From Annulohypoxylon bovei var. microspora (lineage: Eukaryota > Ascomycota > Sordariomycetes > Xylariales > Hypoxylaceae), in NCBI GenBank assembly GCA_022836615.1, contig MU405276.1:1-64000 (forward strand): DNA of 64,000 nt, in the 5' to 3' direction. The position numbers and the translations under genes were made by a program. Within the stretch, counting starts at the first letter, position 1. Every line of letters begins with the position of its first letter. Positions 11,240 through 21,420 of the stretch are shown piece after piece. Under the pieces are notes generated by a model, which searched no databases, had not been told where the DNA came from, and saw only the letters and a program-made list of their open reading frames with translations.

Positions 11240-12796
11240 CTAGTTATCATCCTCCCATGTCATCGAGCGGCTAAGGCCGGCTCGCGCCCACCACTCGTCC
11301 GGAATATCTTGGCGAGAAGCAAGGCGAGTAACGATGCTATGCATACCCGAGAGGAATGCCAAATCTTCAAGTGGAGTACCAGCACCAACATCAGCATCAG
11401 CATCAGCGTCAGTACCAGCTTCCGCGACTTCAGCATACGATCGCACACCGTGGGAGGTGCCTCGTCCGCGACGACCCATTCGGCGAATATCGTCGTCATC
11501 GCCCTCATGTTCTTCCAAGTCGTTAACAGGGTCACAAGGAGGCTCAACATCATCGCCCGGGCTGGTGATAGATGTGCGGGATGAGGAGATGGTGGGATTA
11601 TGCGATGCTGAAGTTGAAGCTGTGGTCGAAGTAAACGAAGAGCCGACGCTAGGAGGCTGAGGATCCGGGGTAATCGTTGTCTGTAGGTTACTCCACAATC
11701 CATCTCCTTCGGGACTAAGGCTACGATCACGATCTCCTAGACCATCGACATTTCGGCTCGATCCCCGATAACCGCGGTTGTGACGACGACTACTAGCGGT
11801 TGGTGTACCTTGAGAGGGACGAGGATAGATACGTGTGCGACGATAACGACGTTCGACCGGGTTCCTAGTGGAACTTCCGAGAGGCTCATGAGACTGTTCA
11901 GAGCGTCGACGTTCAGAGCGCGCACTTGTATCTCGCGGCCACGTAACTGCGAAAATCTCGCGAGGCCGGAACGGATCGTGACGCGTAGTAGAGCTCGGAT
12001 AAGCCCCAGACTCTCCTTCCCATCGGGAAACTAGATCAGGTACGGAAGGGTCATCTACTCGAGCTGACCGAACGCCATTTCCTCGAGTTACTTGAGTATC
12101 ATGTAATTGGGTATCCGGCAACTGGGTGTCAGATAATTGGGTATCAAAGAATCGGGTGACAGATAGCTGAGTATCGGCTACTTGAGTGTCCCCCAATCCT
12201 GGTGAGAATGACTCAGGGTCGGCTCTCTCAGCGAAATGCTCGGGAGCATGTACTTCAGATGAGCCCGTATTCATAAGTGAGTCCCGTCCCGTCAGATATG
12301 ATACGACGTGATCAAGTGAACGTGCATCTCGCGTAGTCCTAAAAGAACCATAACTACTAGAGCCATAATCACCAGACTCGATATTCGTCGGGTTTAAGGC
12401 GTTATCATCCATTTGTGCACTTAGCAAACGTAGGCGACGCTCTCGGTCGTCGCGGAGTTGTTGACGACGTTGTAGATAGCCGGTGGCATGGTGAGGTGAA
12501 GGCACTCGAGCAATGGGTGACCGAGCAATGACAGGATGAGCAGGGGATCTCGAAGCCGAACGACGACGAGTATCATCTTCTGTAGGCTCACGCCACAGTC
12601 TGGTTGTAAAGAAAATATGTTAGCAAGCAAAGCAAATATCCATGAATGGTGTCAAGTTGTGCAAGTGGCGGATTAATTGCAAGTCAACGCAACAGAACAT
12701 TGATGCAGATTGACGTCAGAAGCATTTGAGGTACTATTCGTGATAACGCGAGTGCAAGGAAACGCGTCGCGATGATAAGACTTACGGTAGACCCAT
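11240..12796 (-). CDS. Disordered protein with a TQ cluster, fungal-conserved type
   Basis: Exon 1 is 11 nt (12796-12786), encoding MGLP split within Pro. A 186-nt intron (GTAAGT donor, ACCAG acceptor) leads to exon 2 at 12599-11240, total 456 residues. The N terminus MGLPLWREP with a following Arg/Ser-rich stretch and the C terminus DEWWARAGLSRSMTW look like conserved ends; the middle is low-complexity and probably disordered. At residues 141-175 a five-residue unit DTQ(L/V)x recurs about seven times, giving six TQ sites in 35 residues; this meets the usual definition of an SQ/TQ cluster. A Ser/Thr-rich segment and an Asp/Ala run (DADADADVGAG) follow. No catalytic domain is visible and the function is unknown. 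The start was chosen because it gives an exact splice phase. Confidence 0.78.
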
Positions 12797-13703
12797 TTTG
12801 GCGTGCGCGCGTGGCGACGGTCAACTGGGCAACGGAACGGATGATTTTGTCAAGACCGAGACTGTCAAGATCGAATTCGTGTGTAATGCGAGGCTGCGCA
12901 GTCGCACTGAAAGGAGGAATCAGGGCTGCGAACGGATTGTCGCAAAAAGGTGGATTGTCAATTACGAGAAATATAAAGAGGAAGAATTGACAGGGAGTAA
13001 GTTCGGCGATCAGGAATCGAGAGATAAAGCACAGAGGGAGGTATTAATGATGCGCGGCAATGGACAATGCTATCAAGCATCAACTACGATGGCCGTGCAC
13101 AATTAATTACAGGTGATTCAGGTTGTGGAGTGAAAACGAAGAGGAAAAAGAAAAGACGGGAGAAAAAGGCCGAGTCGATTTGGAAGATTTGGTAGGTTAA
13201 CCTTGAAGGTTGTATGTAAAAGGGAAGTGGAAAGTTGCGACGGGATGGGAGGCCGGGTTTAAGTGGACAGTGCGCTCGTTCATGCGAGCGATCTACCTAA
13301 TCATCCAGAGCAAGAGATACATAGGTACGAAGTACTTCTTTCCAACCGCATCACAGCCTTACCATCGGCATCCAGATTGGGCATAGCGTATATCTTTAAC
13401 AGGCGCATACCCACAATACATGATACTTGATTAGATTTATTTGATGTCCAGCAAAATCGACAGGCTGAGAATTGTTCGTCATGTTACAAGCGGAATATCT
13501 CCCTCATACTTCATACGATATTTATCTACCCCCATTTATGACTCATAATTCAACCCATTCTAAACATCTTTCCTCTGTAGCAAAAATCGTAGATATCCCT
13601 GAAATATCAATCAACTCCATTTAACTAAGACTTTACTCCTAATTTTGTTACGTGCCAAGATATCTACGTACGGCACGGCTTCCAGGTATCCAGTATCACC
13701 ATC
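12797..13703. other. Shared upstream region of two divergent genes
   Basis: About 900 bp between the start codons of the TQ-cluster gene (minus) and the dihydrofolate synthase gene (plus), so it must hold both promoters. Purine-rich near the left gene and AT-rich near the right. Short open frames here have no recognisable content. Confidence 0.55.
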
Positions 13704-14927
13704 ATGGTGAATCTCGGACTAGCACGCATTACGGCTCTGCTTAAGCAGACACCACAGACTTGGAAAGCTATCCATGTCGCCGGAACGAATGGCAAAGGCT
13801 CAATATGTGCGTATTTGACTGCCATGTTACGCGCCAATCAAATATCATGCGGCAGGTTCACCTCGCCTCATCTAATGTATCCCCGGGATTGTATTACCAT
13901 TAATGACAGTGTCGTGTCTGAAAGCAAATTCAAACACTTTGAAGACTTGGTCAAGAGAAGAAATGAGGAGCAGTGCCTTGGTGCGAGCGAATTTGAGTTG
14001 CTCACAGCCACGGCCTTCGAGATATTCGAGTCTGAGAAGGTTGAGGTTGGCATAATCGAAGTAGGGTTAGGCGGGAGACTTGATGCGACAAACGTACTAA
14101 AACATAAGTGCGTCACTATCATTTCCAAAATTGGCATTGACCATCAATCCTTTCTCGGGAACACTATCGAGGAGATCGCTCTTCAAAAAGCCGGCATCAT
14201 GCGGCAAGGGGTGCCCTGTGTTGTAGATGGCAGCAACCCGAGTTCGGTATTGGGTGTTTTAAAGAAGCATGCCGAAGAGACAGGTAGCAACGTTCAATTT
14301 ACAGATCCGGAGTCAGATACGCTCGTGAAGAAGTTGAAGGACAACCTTGAACCACATCAACGCCAGAATCTTGCATGTGCGCATGAAGCATTCCGACTCG
14401 CCTATCCTCAGCATGCTAGCTCTACAGATATCCTTGCTTCCGCTGCTCGAGATATGGTGTGGCCAGGACGACTTCAGCGGCTGAGTATTGAAAAGATAAC
14501 TGGTAGAAAAGAGAATGTCCTCCTAGACGGAGCTCACAACCCACAATCTGCAGAAGTGCTCTCGGCATTCGTTGAGAGGCACCTACGGTCCCAGAGCAAA
14601 CCAATTACTTGGGTACTTGCTGCCACACAAGGGAAGGATGTTTCGGAGATGTTCAAATTATTATTACGCGATGAAGACTCCATAGTAACAGTCGAGTTCG
14701 GCCCTGTGGATCAGATGCCTTGGGTTCGGCCAACAAATTCAGCAGCATTACTCGACGCGGCGAGTAAATGCGGTATTGCAATTTCTTCGCGGTTTGACGC
14801 GTCCACAGATGTACGCTCGGCCCTCAATTGGGCAAGCCAGGTTGCGAACGAAGGTCCGCTTGTCATTGCGGGAAGTCTTTATCTAGTGTCTGATATTTTT
14901 AAGTTGCTAAGGGTCAATGAAGGGTAG
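13704..14927 (+). CDS. FOL3: Dihydrofolate synthase (FolC/FPGS family)
   Basis: A single exon encodes 407 residues, a normal length for the short fungal dihydrofolate synthases. The ATP-binding loop HVAGTNGKGS is at residues 24-33. TSPHLMYPRDCITIN and GLGGRLDATN are Mur-ligase-type signatures, and LLDGAHNP marks the C-terminal domain. The enzyme joins dihydropteroate to glutamate with ATP, giving dihydrofolate. The longer folylpolyglutamate synthases have an N-terminal extension that is absent here, and the start MVNLGLARI matches the usual beginning of FOL3-type proteins. No intron is needed. Transcribed divergently from the TQ-cluster gene. Confidence 0.92.
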   Translation: MVNLGLARITALLKQTPQTWKAIHVAGTNGKGSICAYLTAMLRANQISCGRFTSPHLMYPRDCITINDSVVSESKFKHFEDLVKRRNEEQCLGASEFELLTATAFEIFESEKVEVGIIEVGLGGRLDATNVLKHKCVTIISKIGIDHQSFLGNTIEEIALQKAGIMRQGVPCVVDGSNPSSVLGVLKKHAEETGSNVQFTDPESDTLVKKLKDNLEPHQRQNLACAHEAFRLAYPQHASSTDILASAARDMVWPGRLQRLSIEKITGRKENVLLDGAHNPQSAEVLSAFVERHLRSQSKPITWVLAATQGKDVSEMFKLLLRDEDSIVTVEFGPVDQMPWVRPTNSAALLDAASKCGIAISSRFDASTDVRSALNWASQVANEGPLVIAGSLYLVSDIFKLLRVNEG

Positions 14928-15399
14928 GTAGATATGTACATTGAAGAAAAGTACATGAATACTAACTAATCGTCATCCCCAAACCCTTTTACATACGACT
15001 CTTACAAACTTCTGCGTCGGGTGAATTACGATATTAAGCTAGGGAATTCTAGGAGGTCGTAACATGTTGAATAGCTAGGGTACGATGTCACTTATGCTCT
15101 ACGGCTCTTCTCGGATTAACCTTTTCAGTAGGTAAAAGCTTCATGGAAGAGAAACAGAAAAACTTGAGGAATAATTCTATCTAGAGAAGCTCCGTTCCAA
15201 TCCAAAGTTCAATAAATCTATCGAGCACATCTAGGATGAAGGATAATTGCGTCATTGGAGTAAGAACTCGTAACTCAATTTCAAATAAGACGATGAGCTT
15301 CTCCTAACTTCCTTTAGAATAGTAGACATCTCGAAATTTTCACTATATCCAGTGGTTCCGACGGTTGAAACTTGTCCATGTTGGAATATTAGAATATGA
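14928..15399. other. Gene-free convergent spacer
   Basis: AT-rich 3' flank between two convergent genes. No reading frame, repeat or hairpin of note was seen. Confidence 0.55.
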
Positions 15400-15714
15400 T
15401 TATTTCATAAAGGTAGGGTTAAACACAGTAGGTATCCCCTTAATTGGCAGTTGTCTTCGGACGCGGTTTATCAGGTAGGATGCACCTAAGCACAGGTAAC
15501 AGCCCACTGACAACCACAGAAGCTGAGTTCTAGTCCACTCCATCTTGCCCTTGCCATGCATATCGTCGAACGTTTTATCGAGAAATTCTCGATCTTGTAC
15601 GCCCAATGGATAAACGGCTCCGGCTTTGTAGTGTTCTTGCCAACCATCGGCCAAATCCACGGTCCTCTTCTCGTGTTCGGGTAGGTCAATGGTTCCTTTG
15701 TCTTTCCATATATC
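15400..15714 (-). CDS. Terminal exon of a small single-pass membrane protein
   Basis: This open segment starts right after a plausible acceptor (AAATAG, ending at 15715) and runs to a stop at 15400, encoding about 104 residues beginning DIWKDKGTIDLPEHEK. It has no ATG near its start, so an upstream exon is needed. Residues WTRTQLLWLSVGCYLCLGAS form one membrane segment followed by a basic stretch (NRVRRQ), and the acidic front half would lie on the other side. An upstream ATG at about 15801 opens a short frame (MEKMPIPLTSS), but none of the donors tried joined it in phase. No family is recognised. It is only about 110 bp beyond the stop of the Fic gene on the same strand, so it could be an alternative 3' part of that gene. 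Confidence 0.45.
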   Translation of the reverse strand, partial: DIWKDKGTIDLPEHEKRTVDLADGWQEHYKAGAVYPLGVQDREFLDKTFDDMHGKGKMEWTRTQLLWLSVGCYLCLGASYLINRVRRQLPIKGIPTVFNPTFMK

Positions 15715-15826
15715 CTATTTCTTAATAAGTCTCTCTAGTTAATAGCCAGGTGAATAGTACTCTACTTATCAAACCCCGTCTGAATATGACTGCTAGTTAA
15801 GGGGATAGGCATTTTCTCCATGCTTC

Positions 15827-16861
15827 TCATCCTTCGACGCCCATGTCCAACAAATTCTCCAGCGTTCCTTTGCAATTTCTCAGCACGAATCTTGCCAATT
15901 CGCGGTGTCCCCTCTTCTCTTCTTCTACAACCTCCATATCCTCTTCATGAAATTTCTTATTACCTCGCCTCGCCAAGTCCAAATATTCCTTTCTCTCATC
16001 CTCGGAGCCGCCGAAGGTGCTTACAAGCCCTGCATATTTCAAGAGCAGGATATTGAGCAAAATACGGCACATCCGACCGTTTCCATCGCCGAATGGATGT
16101 ATACAAACGAGGCGGTGGCAATATCTGTTTGCCATATCAAAGGGATCGATCCGCTTTGTCTCCTCAGCTTTGATCATGTCAACTCTGAGGTCCTCGACCA
16201 GACTTCTCATATATCTGGGGACAGCCGAAGCCCGGATAAATACCGACTTCGACTTGAAGTCTTTTCCATGTCTCGCTGCAATCTCCCAGGTTCGATACAG
16301 CCCTGGGCTTCCTGCGTCTTCACTCAATACTCCGCCGAAGCAGAGTTTCTTATGTGCTTCCTGCAGGAAGTATTCGGTAATAGCCTCGCCATCTAGCACA
16401 ACGTGATCAATGGCGTAGGCCATTGCTTGCGCGTGATTGATGATTTCTTGTCGGCTGTGGATGACATCTTCTGGTGAACTTGGCCTCTTCAGGGCCAAGA
16501 GCGCAGCTCTTGCTTGCTCGTAATCTGCACTTCCCTCCTCGACCTTGGCAAATACATGTTCCCCTCTGAATATTCTACGGCATAATTTATCCGTGACCTC
16601 GAGATTTGACCCGAGCATCTCGATATAGTTAGATCCATAGACGAGTTCAACCAAATCATCTTCAAGTTTGGCCCAAGGTGCAGCCGTTCCTTTGCTAAAT
16701 CTTGCAGACTTGTTTTTCATCGCCTGGATGATGTTGGCGAGGTCGTCTAGGAAGTTGCTTTCGTTGGCCTCATCTCGAAGGTACTCTGCGATGCGAATGT
16801 TGAGGTCAACTTCTTCTAAGTTTCCTCGAATGCTCAGCCATCTCGACCAACCTTCACCCAT
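15827..16861 (-). CDS. Fic-domain protein (predicted AMP-transferase)
   Basis: About 344 residues from the ATG at 16861. The complete Fic active-site motif HPFGDGNGRMCR starts with the catalytic His at residue 255; this loop binds nucleotide and phosphate in the enzymes that attach AMP to Ser, Thr or Tyr of a target protein. Near residues 77-81, SNYIE in a predicted helix fits the S/TxxxE core of the inhibitory helix, although the usual Gly/Asn after Glu is Met here. DGEAITEYFLQEAH resembles the pre-Fic region of Fic/DOC proteins. The frame stays open upstream to about 16912, next to a possible acceptor (CCTTAG), so a further 5' exon cannot be excluded. No signal peptide or membrane span is visible. 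Fungal Fic proteins are patchily distributed and their targets are mostly unknown. Confidence 0.85.
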   Translation of the reverse strand: MGEGWSRWLSIRGNLEEVDLNIRIAEYLRDEANESNFLDDLANIIQAMKNKSARFSKGTAAPWAKLEDDLVELVYGSNYIEMLGSNLEVTDKLCRRIFRGEHVFAKVEEGSADYEQARAALLALKRPSSPEDVIHSRQEIINHAQAMAYAIDHVVLDGEAITEYFLQEAHKKLCFGGVLSEDAGSPGLYRTWEIAARHGKDFKSKSVFIRASAVPRYMRSLVEDLRVDMIKAEETKRIDPFDMANRYCHRLVCIHPFGDGNGRMCRILLNILLLKYAGLVSTFGGSEDERKEYLDLARRGNKKFHEEDMEVVEEEKRGHRELARFVLRNCKGTLENLLDMGVEG

Positions 16862-17826
16862 CGAAGCTTTCAATTTCGGAATTGTTTTCGCCAGTGACTC
16901 GCTTGATGACTAAGGAATTATATTGTAAAAGAACATGTAATCCAATCAAGAGTCTGCCTTCAATGTAATAAATTTCGATCTCGGAATGAATCGAAAACTT
17001 GGATGAAATTGTCGGCTGATTAGGTACCTTCTTATTATTAGAGAAATGGTTTCCTTTTATGTCGACTAGGACTACATAACTATGTACCTAATTTATATAA
17101 AAGTTATTATTAAAGTTTCGGAGATAGAATGAAAGAACTTTAACCTAGAGTTTTGATTTTTCTAGTAGAAACTTCAGACGAAAGCTTATAACTACCTCCC
17201 AGGCCATAAAACTCGACTATGTAGGTAGTTAACAATACTTTATTCTTCAAGTAGCGATCATCAGAACTAGGCAGATACCTACCTCTAGGTTAGGTAGCTA
17301 CCTAATCTACATGCGAATCACAAGGCAAATAGCGCAAAAGGACTCGATTCGAATATTTAGAGTAAAGTATAATTAGTTATAGGCAGTTACTCTAATGTTA
17401 TATGAACTTTGGGCGTACTGTCAGCAATTCAGCTGCAGTAGTTTATGTACGGAACTAAGTATGAATAGAATTTATGAGCATTTGTTGATCCAACAAATAG
17501 TGTAAGACTTTGCTAGGCCTGTCGACACCAACGTTCCCACCATTAACCTCTTTAACTCCGAGGAAACCGAGCAGCTGACTTTGCTGATGCATGTTCTTCG
17601 CCTCGCTGTGGTATAATACGCTAGTAGAGATTCTACCCCTGGATCGCGAGTCTCTCTTTAACAGCCACTTACCGTAGCTATAGCAGCTTTTAAAATGGCT
17701 GACTAACTAGTCGCTTTCAACACACTCTGGATACTAGATAGTCTCACTAGTTATGCAGCTCCTAACTAAACGTCTTTACTAGCGACTGGCTATTAGTGCT
17801 TAGGTAACTATAATGACTTCTAGAAG
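16862..17826. other. AT-rich spacer upstream of the Fic gene
   Basis: Strongly AT-rich, with TAGGTAC/GTACCTA words at about 17220-17310. From about 17520 the plus strand carries a short open stretch (VDTNVPTINLFNSEETEQL) followed by several stop codons, probably the decayed front of the relic that begins at 17827. Confidence 0.5.
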
Positions 17827-17997
17827 AACAATATTCATGTAGACACAATGACAGGCAAGTTAACGGGTATCTATGACTGGAAAGACACCGGGATTAGCTC
17901 GTTTGGAATGTTATTCGGGGGTATAGATATTACACTCACTAGTGAGGGATCTCTTGATTTGCGCTACAATAATGTCGATACCAGAACACGGACGTGA
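17827..17997 (+). pseudogene. Relic of an aminoglycoside-phosphotransferase-like kinase
   Basis: A 56-codon open fragment contains NNIHVDTMTGKLTGIYDWKD followed by a SSFGMLFGGIDI segment. Fungal APH/choline-kinase-like proteins have NNILVD, then TG.LTGIVDW, then PFG..LWG in the same order and spacing; the Asn and the Asp of the DW pair are catalytic in the family. Sequence upstream has several in-frame TAG/TAA codons, and no start codon or splice site rescues it. The fragment ends in TGA shortly after the motif, far short of the family's length. It is read as a degraded gene. Confidence 0.6.
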
Positions 17998-18122
17998 GTC
18001 TTGATAGCGATGTAAAGCTGATATAGCTGAAAGCGAGGTCTATAATGTAGAAAAATTGATTCTTGGGTGTAACTGAATTTACCCCTGAATTTCCTATCTA
18101 AATGCTAGACCCACAGTTCCCA

Positions 18123-18422
18123 TCATAGGTACTCTGGTGTAGGTGTGAAATAGTTGGGGAAATTCTGTCTTGACTTCAACAGCCAAGACCCATCTCGATC
18201 TCGCAAAGATCCCGGTAGTACATTTTCCCCGTAAAACCCATGATAATAGCCGTACATGCCCATTTCGGAAGCAAATGGGTAGACCGTGGCGTGGTCCCCA
18301 TATATTTTCTCCGGGGCCAAACGATCAACCTGCACGAGGTAAAAGTCAATATTCAACATATCAATAATATAAATACCTACCTGGTATGCATCTAGATAAA
18401 CATCTATAGATAAATAACCATC
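18123..18422 (-). pseudogene. Orphan two-exon 3' gene fragment, unrecognised
   Basis: Open segments 18422-18381 and 18329-18123 join in phase across a 51-nt candidate intron (GTAGGT donor, GTGCAG acceptor) to give 82 residues. They include GYLSIDVYLDAYQ, then VDRLAPEKIYGDHATVYPF and FPNYFTPTPEYL before the stop. The smooth splice and protein-like composition suggest real coding ancestry. Upstream of 18422 the frame is closed by TAA and no 5' part was found, so the gene is probably truncated. The family is not recognised, and a short functional gene cannot be excluded. Confidence 0.4.
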
Positions 18423-19161
18423 TTATAATCTACAAGCATTCCCTCTCACTGCAGCCATAATAAAAAATCTACCTCCGTATAAGGGCGTAGATCTGTGTGA
18501 CGTCAGCTCGGACCCTCCATGTGACCTTATCGGGTGCCCGCGGCATAGGTTGCAAGCGGGAGGACGAAATAGGCAATGGGTCACCGCAACCGTGCAATTC
18601 TATTGGCCAGAAGCACCCGAACCGCGGTCAATCGACCGGGCAGCGATTGAAATCGAAGCTATGTAAATAATTGAGTCCATTTTCAACGGGGGGATACATA
18701 TGTGCATACATAGGTATATACATGAGTTATAGCCTAGCCAAATCATCAGACAGTAACGCAACTCTAGTTAGGTCAACTTCTTAAATGTCGCCTAGGTATC
18801 TTGCCTTTCAGAGAATGAATAATACGGACGATGCCGTCTGCGTTAACCTGATATCGTCATGATCGGATCTTGATTAAGCTCCTATACGCGATAGTCACCT
18901 TGTTATTCCCGGCCTATATTCAGTCTATGTAGGTATATAGTCATAAACAACGTAACGGATAACTTGGAAGACGTAGGCACTATTTCGCTACTGTAATGTC
19001 ATGAAAAGGGGTAGACAAAACATATCACACCATGTAGATAACTAGACATAATTAAGTGTTTGAAAAATGCATTCGTATCAATTCATGTCTTCAGAGACTT
19101 CCGATCTATGTCAGGCTCCGCATAAAAGCAATTCATTACGACCAATTGGGTATCCTCCTGT
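18423..19161. other. Gene-free spacer
   Basis: 3' flank of the glutamine synthetase gene. The part at about 18490-18660 is GC-richer and holds an ATTGGC (inverted CCAAT) word near 18600, so it could be a leftover promoter. No complete reading frame was seen. Confidence 0.5.
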
Positions 19162-21065
19162 TTAGTTTGTTGCTGCGCCGAAAATTGACTCCATAATTAT
19201 ACCGGTGATTTGGTAAGGGTCTGCGTTCGAAGCCGGTCGTCGGTCCTCGAAGTAACCGTAGCCCTTCGCAGCGCATTCTCGGGGGATACGGATAGAGGCA
19301 CCTCTGTTAGCAATACCGAAGCTGAATTGGTCGATGGCACCGGTCTCGTGTCGTCCCGTCAGACGTAGGTCGTTGCCCTCACCGTACACGGCAATGTGTT
19401 CCTTGTGTCGGCCTTCTAGCTTCTTGATCGCCGACTCGATGTGCTGCTTGCGCGTTAGTAAAGGAGTACCATGTAGGCAATAGAGTTGATTTAATCGTAC
19501 CTTCATTCCACCTTCAACACGCATCTCTTTGGTGGAGAAGTTGCTGTGGAGACCAGCACCGTTCCAGTCACCGGGGATGGGCTTAGGATGGACTGAGATC
19601 TTGGCACCGAATTCCTCGGCGACACGGTGAAGGAGGAAACGAGCCATCCACAGCTGGTCACCCATCTCAATTCCGTCGCAGGGACCGACCTGGAACTCCC
19701 ACTGGGCAGGCATGACCTCGGCGTTGGTGCCAGAGATCTTGATACCAGCGTACAAGCAAGCTTTGTAGTGAGCATCGACGATGTCGCGGCACATAACTCG
19801 GCCAGCGCCGACACCACAATAGTAAGGACCCTGAGGAGCAGGGAAGCCGTTCTTGGGCCAGCCGTAGGGGCGGTCCTCCATATCCAAGAGGGTGTATTCT
19901 TGCTCGAGACCGAACCACGGCACGTGCTCGGCGTGGGCCTCCATCAGCTTAGCGCACTCGTGACGGTGGTTGAACTTGTTGGGGGTGCCATCGGCGTTCC
20001 AGCACTCAGCAAGAACCAAGATGTTGGGGACTCCTCGCATAGGATCGGGGTAGACGGCAACGGGTCGGAGGTAGACATCACTGTTGTCACCCGGAGCCTG
20101 GTCGGTGGAGGAACCGTCAAAGTTCCAGACAGGTAGATCCTCAGGCTTGAAGTTTCCGTCGGTAGGGATTTTGGTAATGGTCTAGAGACGCGCAATCGGG
20201 GTTAGCAATTGTCCGCAGTCGCAAAGAAAATCAAGTGTAATTCCGCTTCTATTTTGGGACATAAAAGAACCGGTGCTAAAAAATCGATTAATGGGTATTG
20301 ATCGCCACTAGGCGCTGGATACGAGTAATGATGCCGGTTGTCCACATTCCCCCTACGCCACGGCTAGTCGGGTACCAGAAAGACGCTGTTGACAAAGGAC
20401 AATTGTGTTGTATTGTGGGGTCGAGGGTTTTCTCGGTGATTTGAAGGACAGTGTTGATTGTGCCAAGTGGGCGAAGTCGGACCAAGCCGGTTCTATTCTC
20501 GATTGAATGCGAACCGGTCAAGATCAAAACAAGGATCTGCTAGCCTAGAAAGGCCCCTTCGAGCTGACAGTAACCCACGAATTGAATGTCGTAGGCGGTC
20601 TGACCAAAAATCTCAGGGTCCTCGTATGCGGGCTTCAGCCAGTTCCCGAACAACCGATGGGTTGTGACGTGAGGGATCATGTAACAGGAACGAAGGCGAT
20701 TCGACAAAGATAAGCTGGTAAGGCAAATTACGTACCTTGCTCTTGGAACGAACATGACCGTGAGCATCGATCCAGATGTACTCCGCCATGGCGTTTCCCT
20801 TCTGGTCGAGCTTCATGTACTTCATGAGCTGTGATGATTAAGTCAGCATCATTATTCTTCGGGTGGACAGTCGCAATGCTGATTTCCATTGATGCGCCGT
20901 GTCCATGTACTTGGGAATGATCGCGTGCTCACGTTCTCAGTGTACGAGACGAACTTGCTTTCGGCCTGGATGAGATTCTGTTAGCAAATCTTCTCGTAAA
21001 ATGAGGGGTTGATTGGCTGGCAATGGCAGGATGGTGGGGTGATTGCGCAGGATGAAGCTCACCAT
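19162..21065 (-). CDS. glnA: Glutamine synthetase (type II)
   Basis: Five exons (21065-21063, 20965-20933, 20828-20736, 20181-19501, 19443-19162) give 363 residues, the usual fungal length. Exon 1 contains only the ATG and exon 2 is 33 nt (AESKFVSYTEN). Family signatures are all present: WNFDGSSTDQAPG, GLEQEYTLLD, NAEVMPAQWEFQVGP and PGDWNGAGLHSNFSTKE for ATP and metal binding, and the C-terminal RGASIRIPRE block. The enzyme condenses ammonium and glutamate with ATP in the cytosol and is the entry step for nitrogen. Intron 3 is unusually long (554 nt). Intron 4 (57 nt, TACTAAC branch site) is a multiple of three with no stop, so its retention would insert 19 residues. GATA-type motifs upstream fit nitrogen control. 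Confidence 0.95.
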
Positions 21066-21420
21066 GGCTGCGGTATTGGAAGATTAGATCTGAGTTAAGG
21101 GTATTTTCTTATAAGATGCTAACTCGCAAACTGTACAAATACTCTAAGGACAAGGTCGAACAAAGGGAGTTATTATAGAGGAACTTATTGACGAGGAAGA
21201 AAGGAAGTAAGAGTAGGATTGTGATAGGGAGAGATTGAAAGTGAAAAATTGATTGCGGGGGGACGCTGCGGCTTTTATGTGGAATAGCCGTTGACCGGAG
21301 AGCTTCTACTTGATAACAAGCAAGTTACTCTAGGTACCTATCTTAACCTAGGTAGTTATTTCTAGTATTCCTAGCACTACAAGTACAATGGGATCCAATA
21401 CGTACGTTGGAAGATAAGGT
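21066..21420 (-). promoter_or_regulatory. Glutamine synthetase upstream region with GATA-type sites
   Basis: Facing the gene, a TATA-like CATAAAAG lies near 21270-21277. HGATAR-type words lie further out: TGATAA at 21311-21316, an inverted AGATA near 21340, and AGATAA at 21412-21417. In ascomycetes, AreA/NIT-2 GATA factors drive nitrogen genes including glutamine synthetase. Function here is inferred from motif and position only. Confidence 0.35.

Noticed and set aside
15905..16406. Plus-strand frames over the Fic gene
   Set aside because: Antisense to the catalytic Fic coding sequence, with no features of their own.
20288..20527. Minus-strand frame inside the long glutamine synthetase intron
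   Set aside because: Located wholly within intron 3, with no recognisable content.
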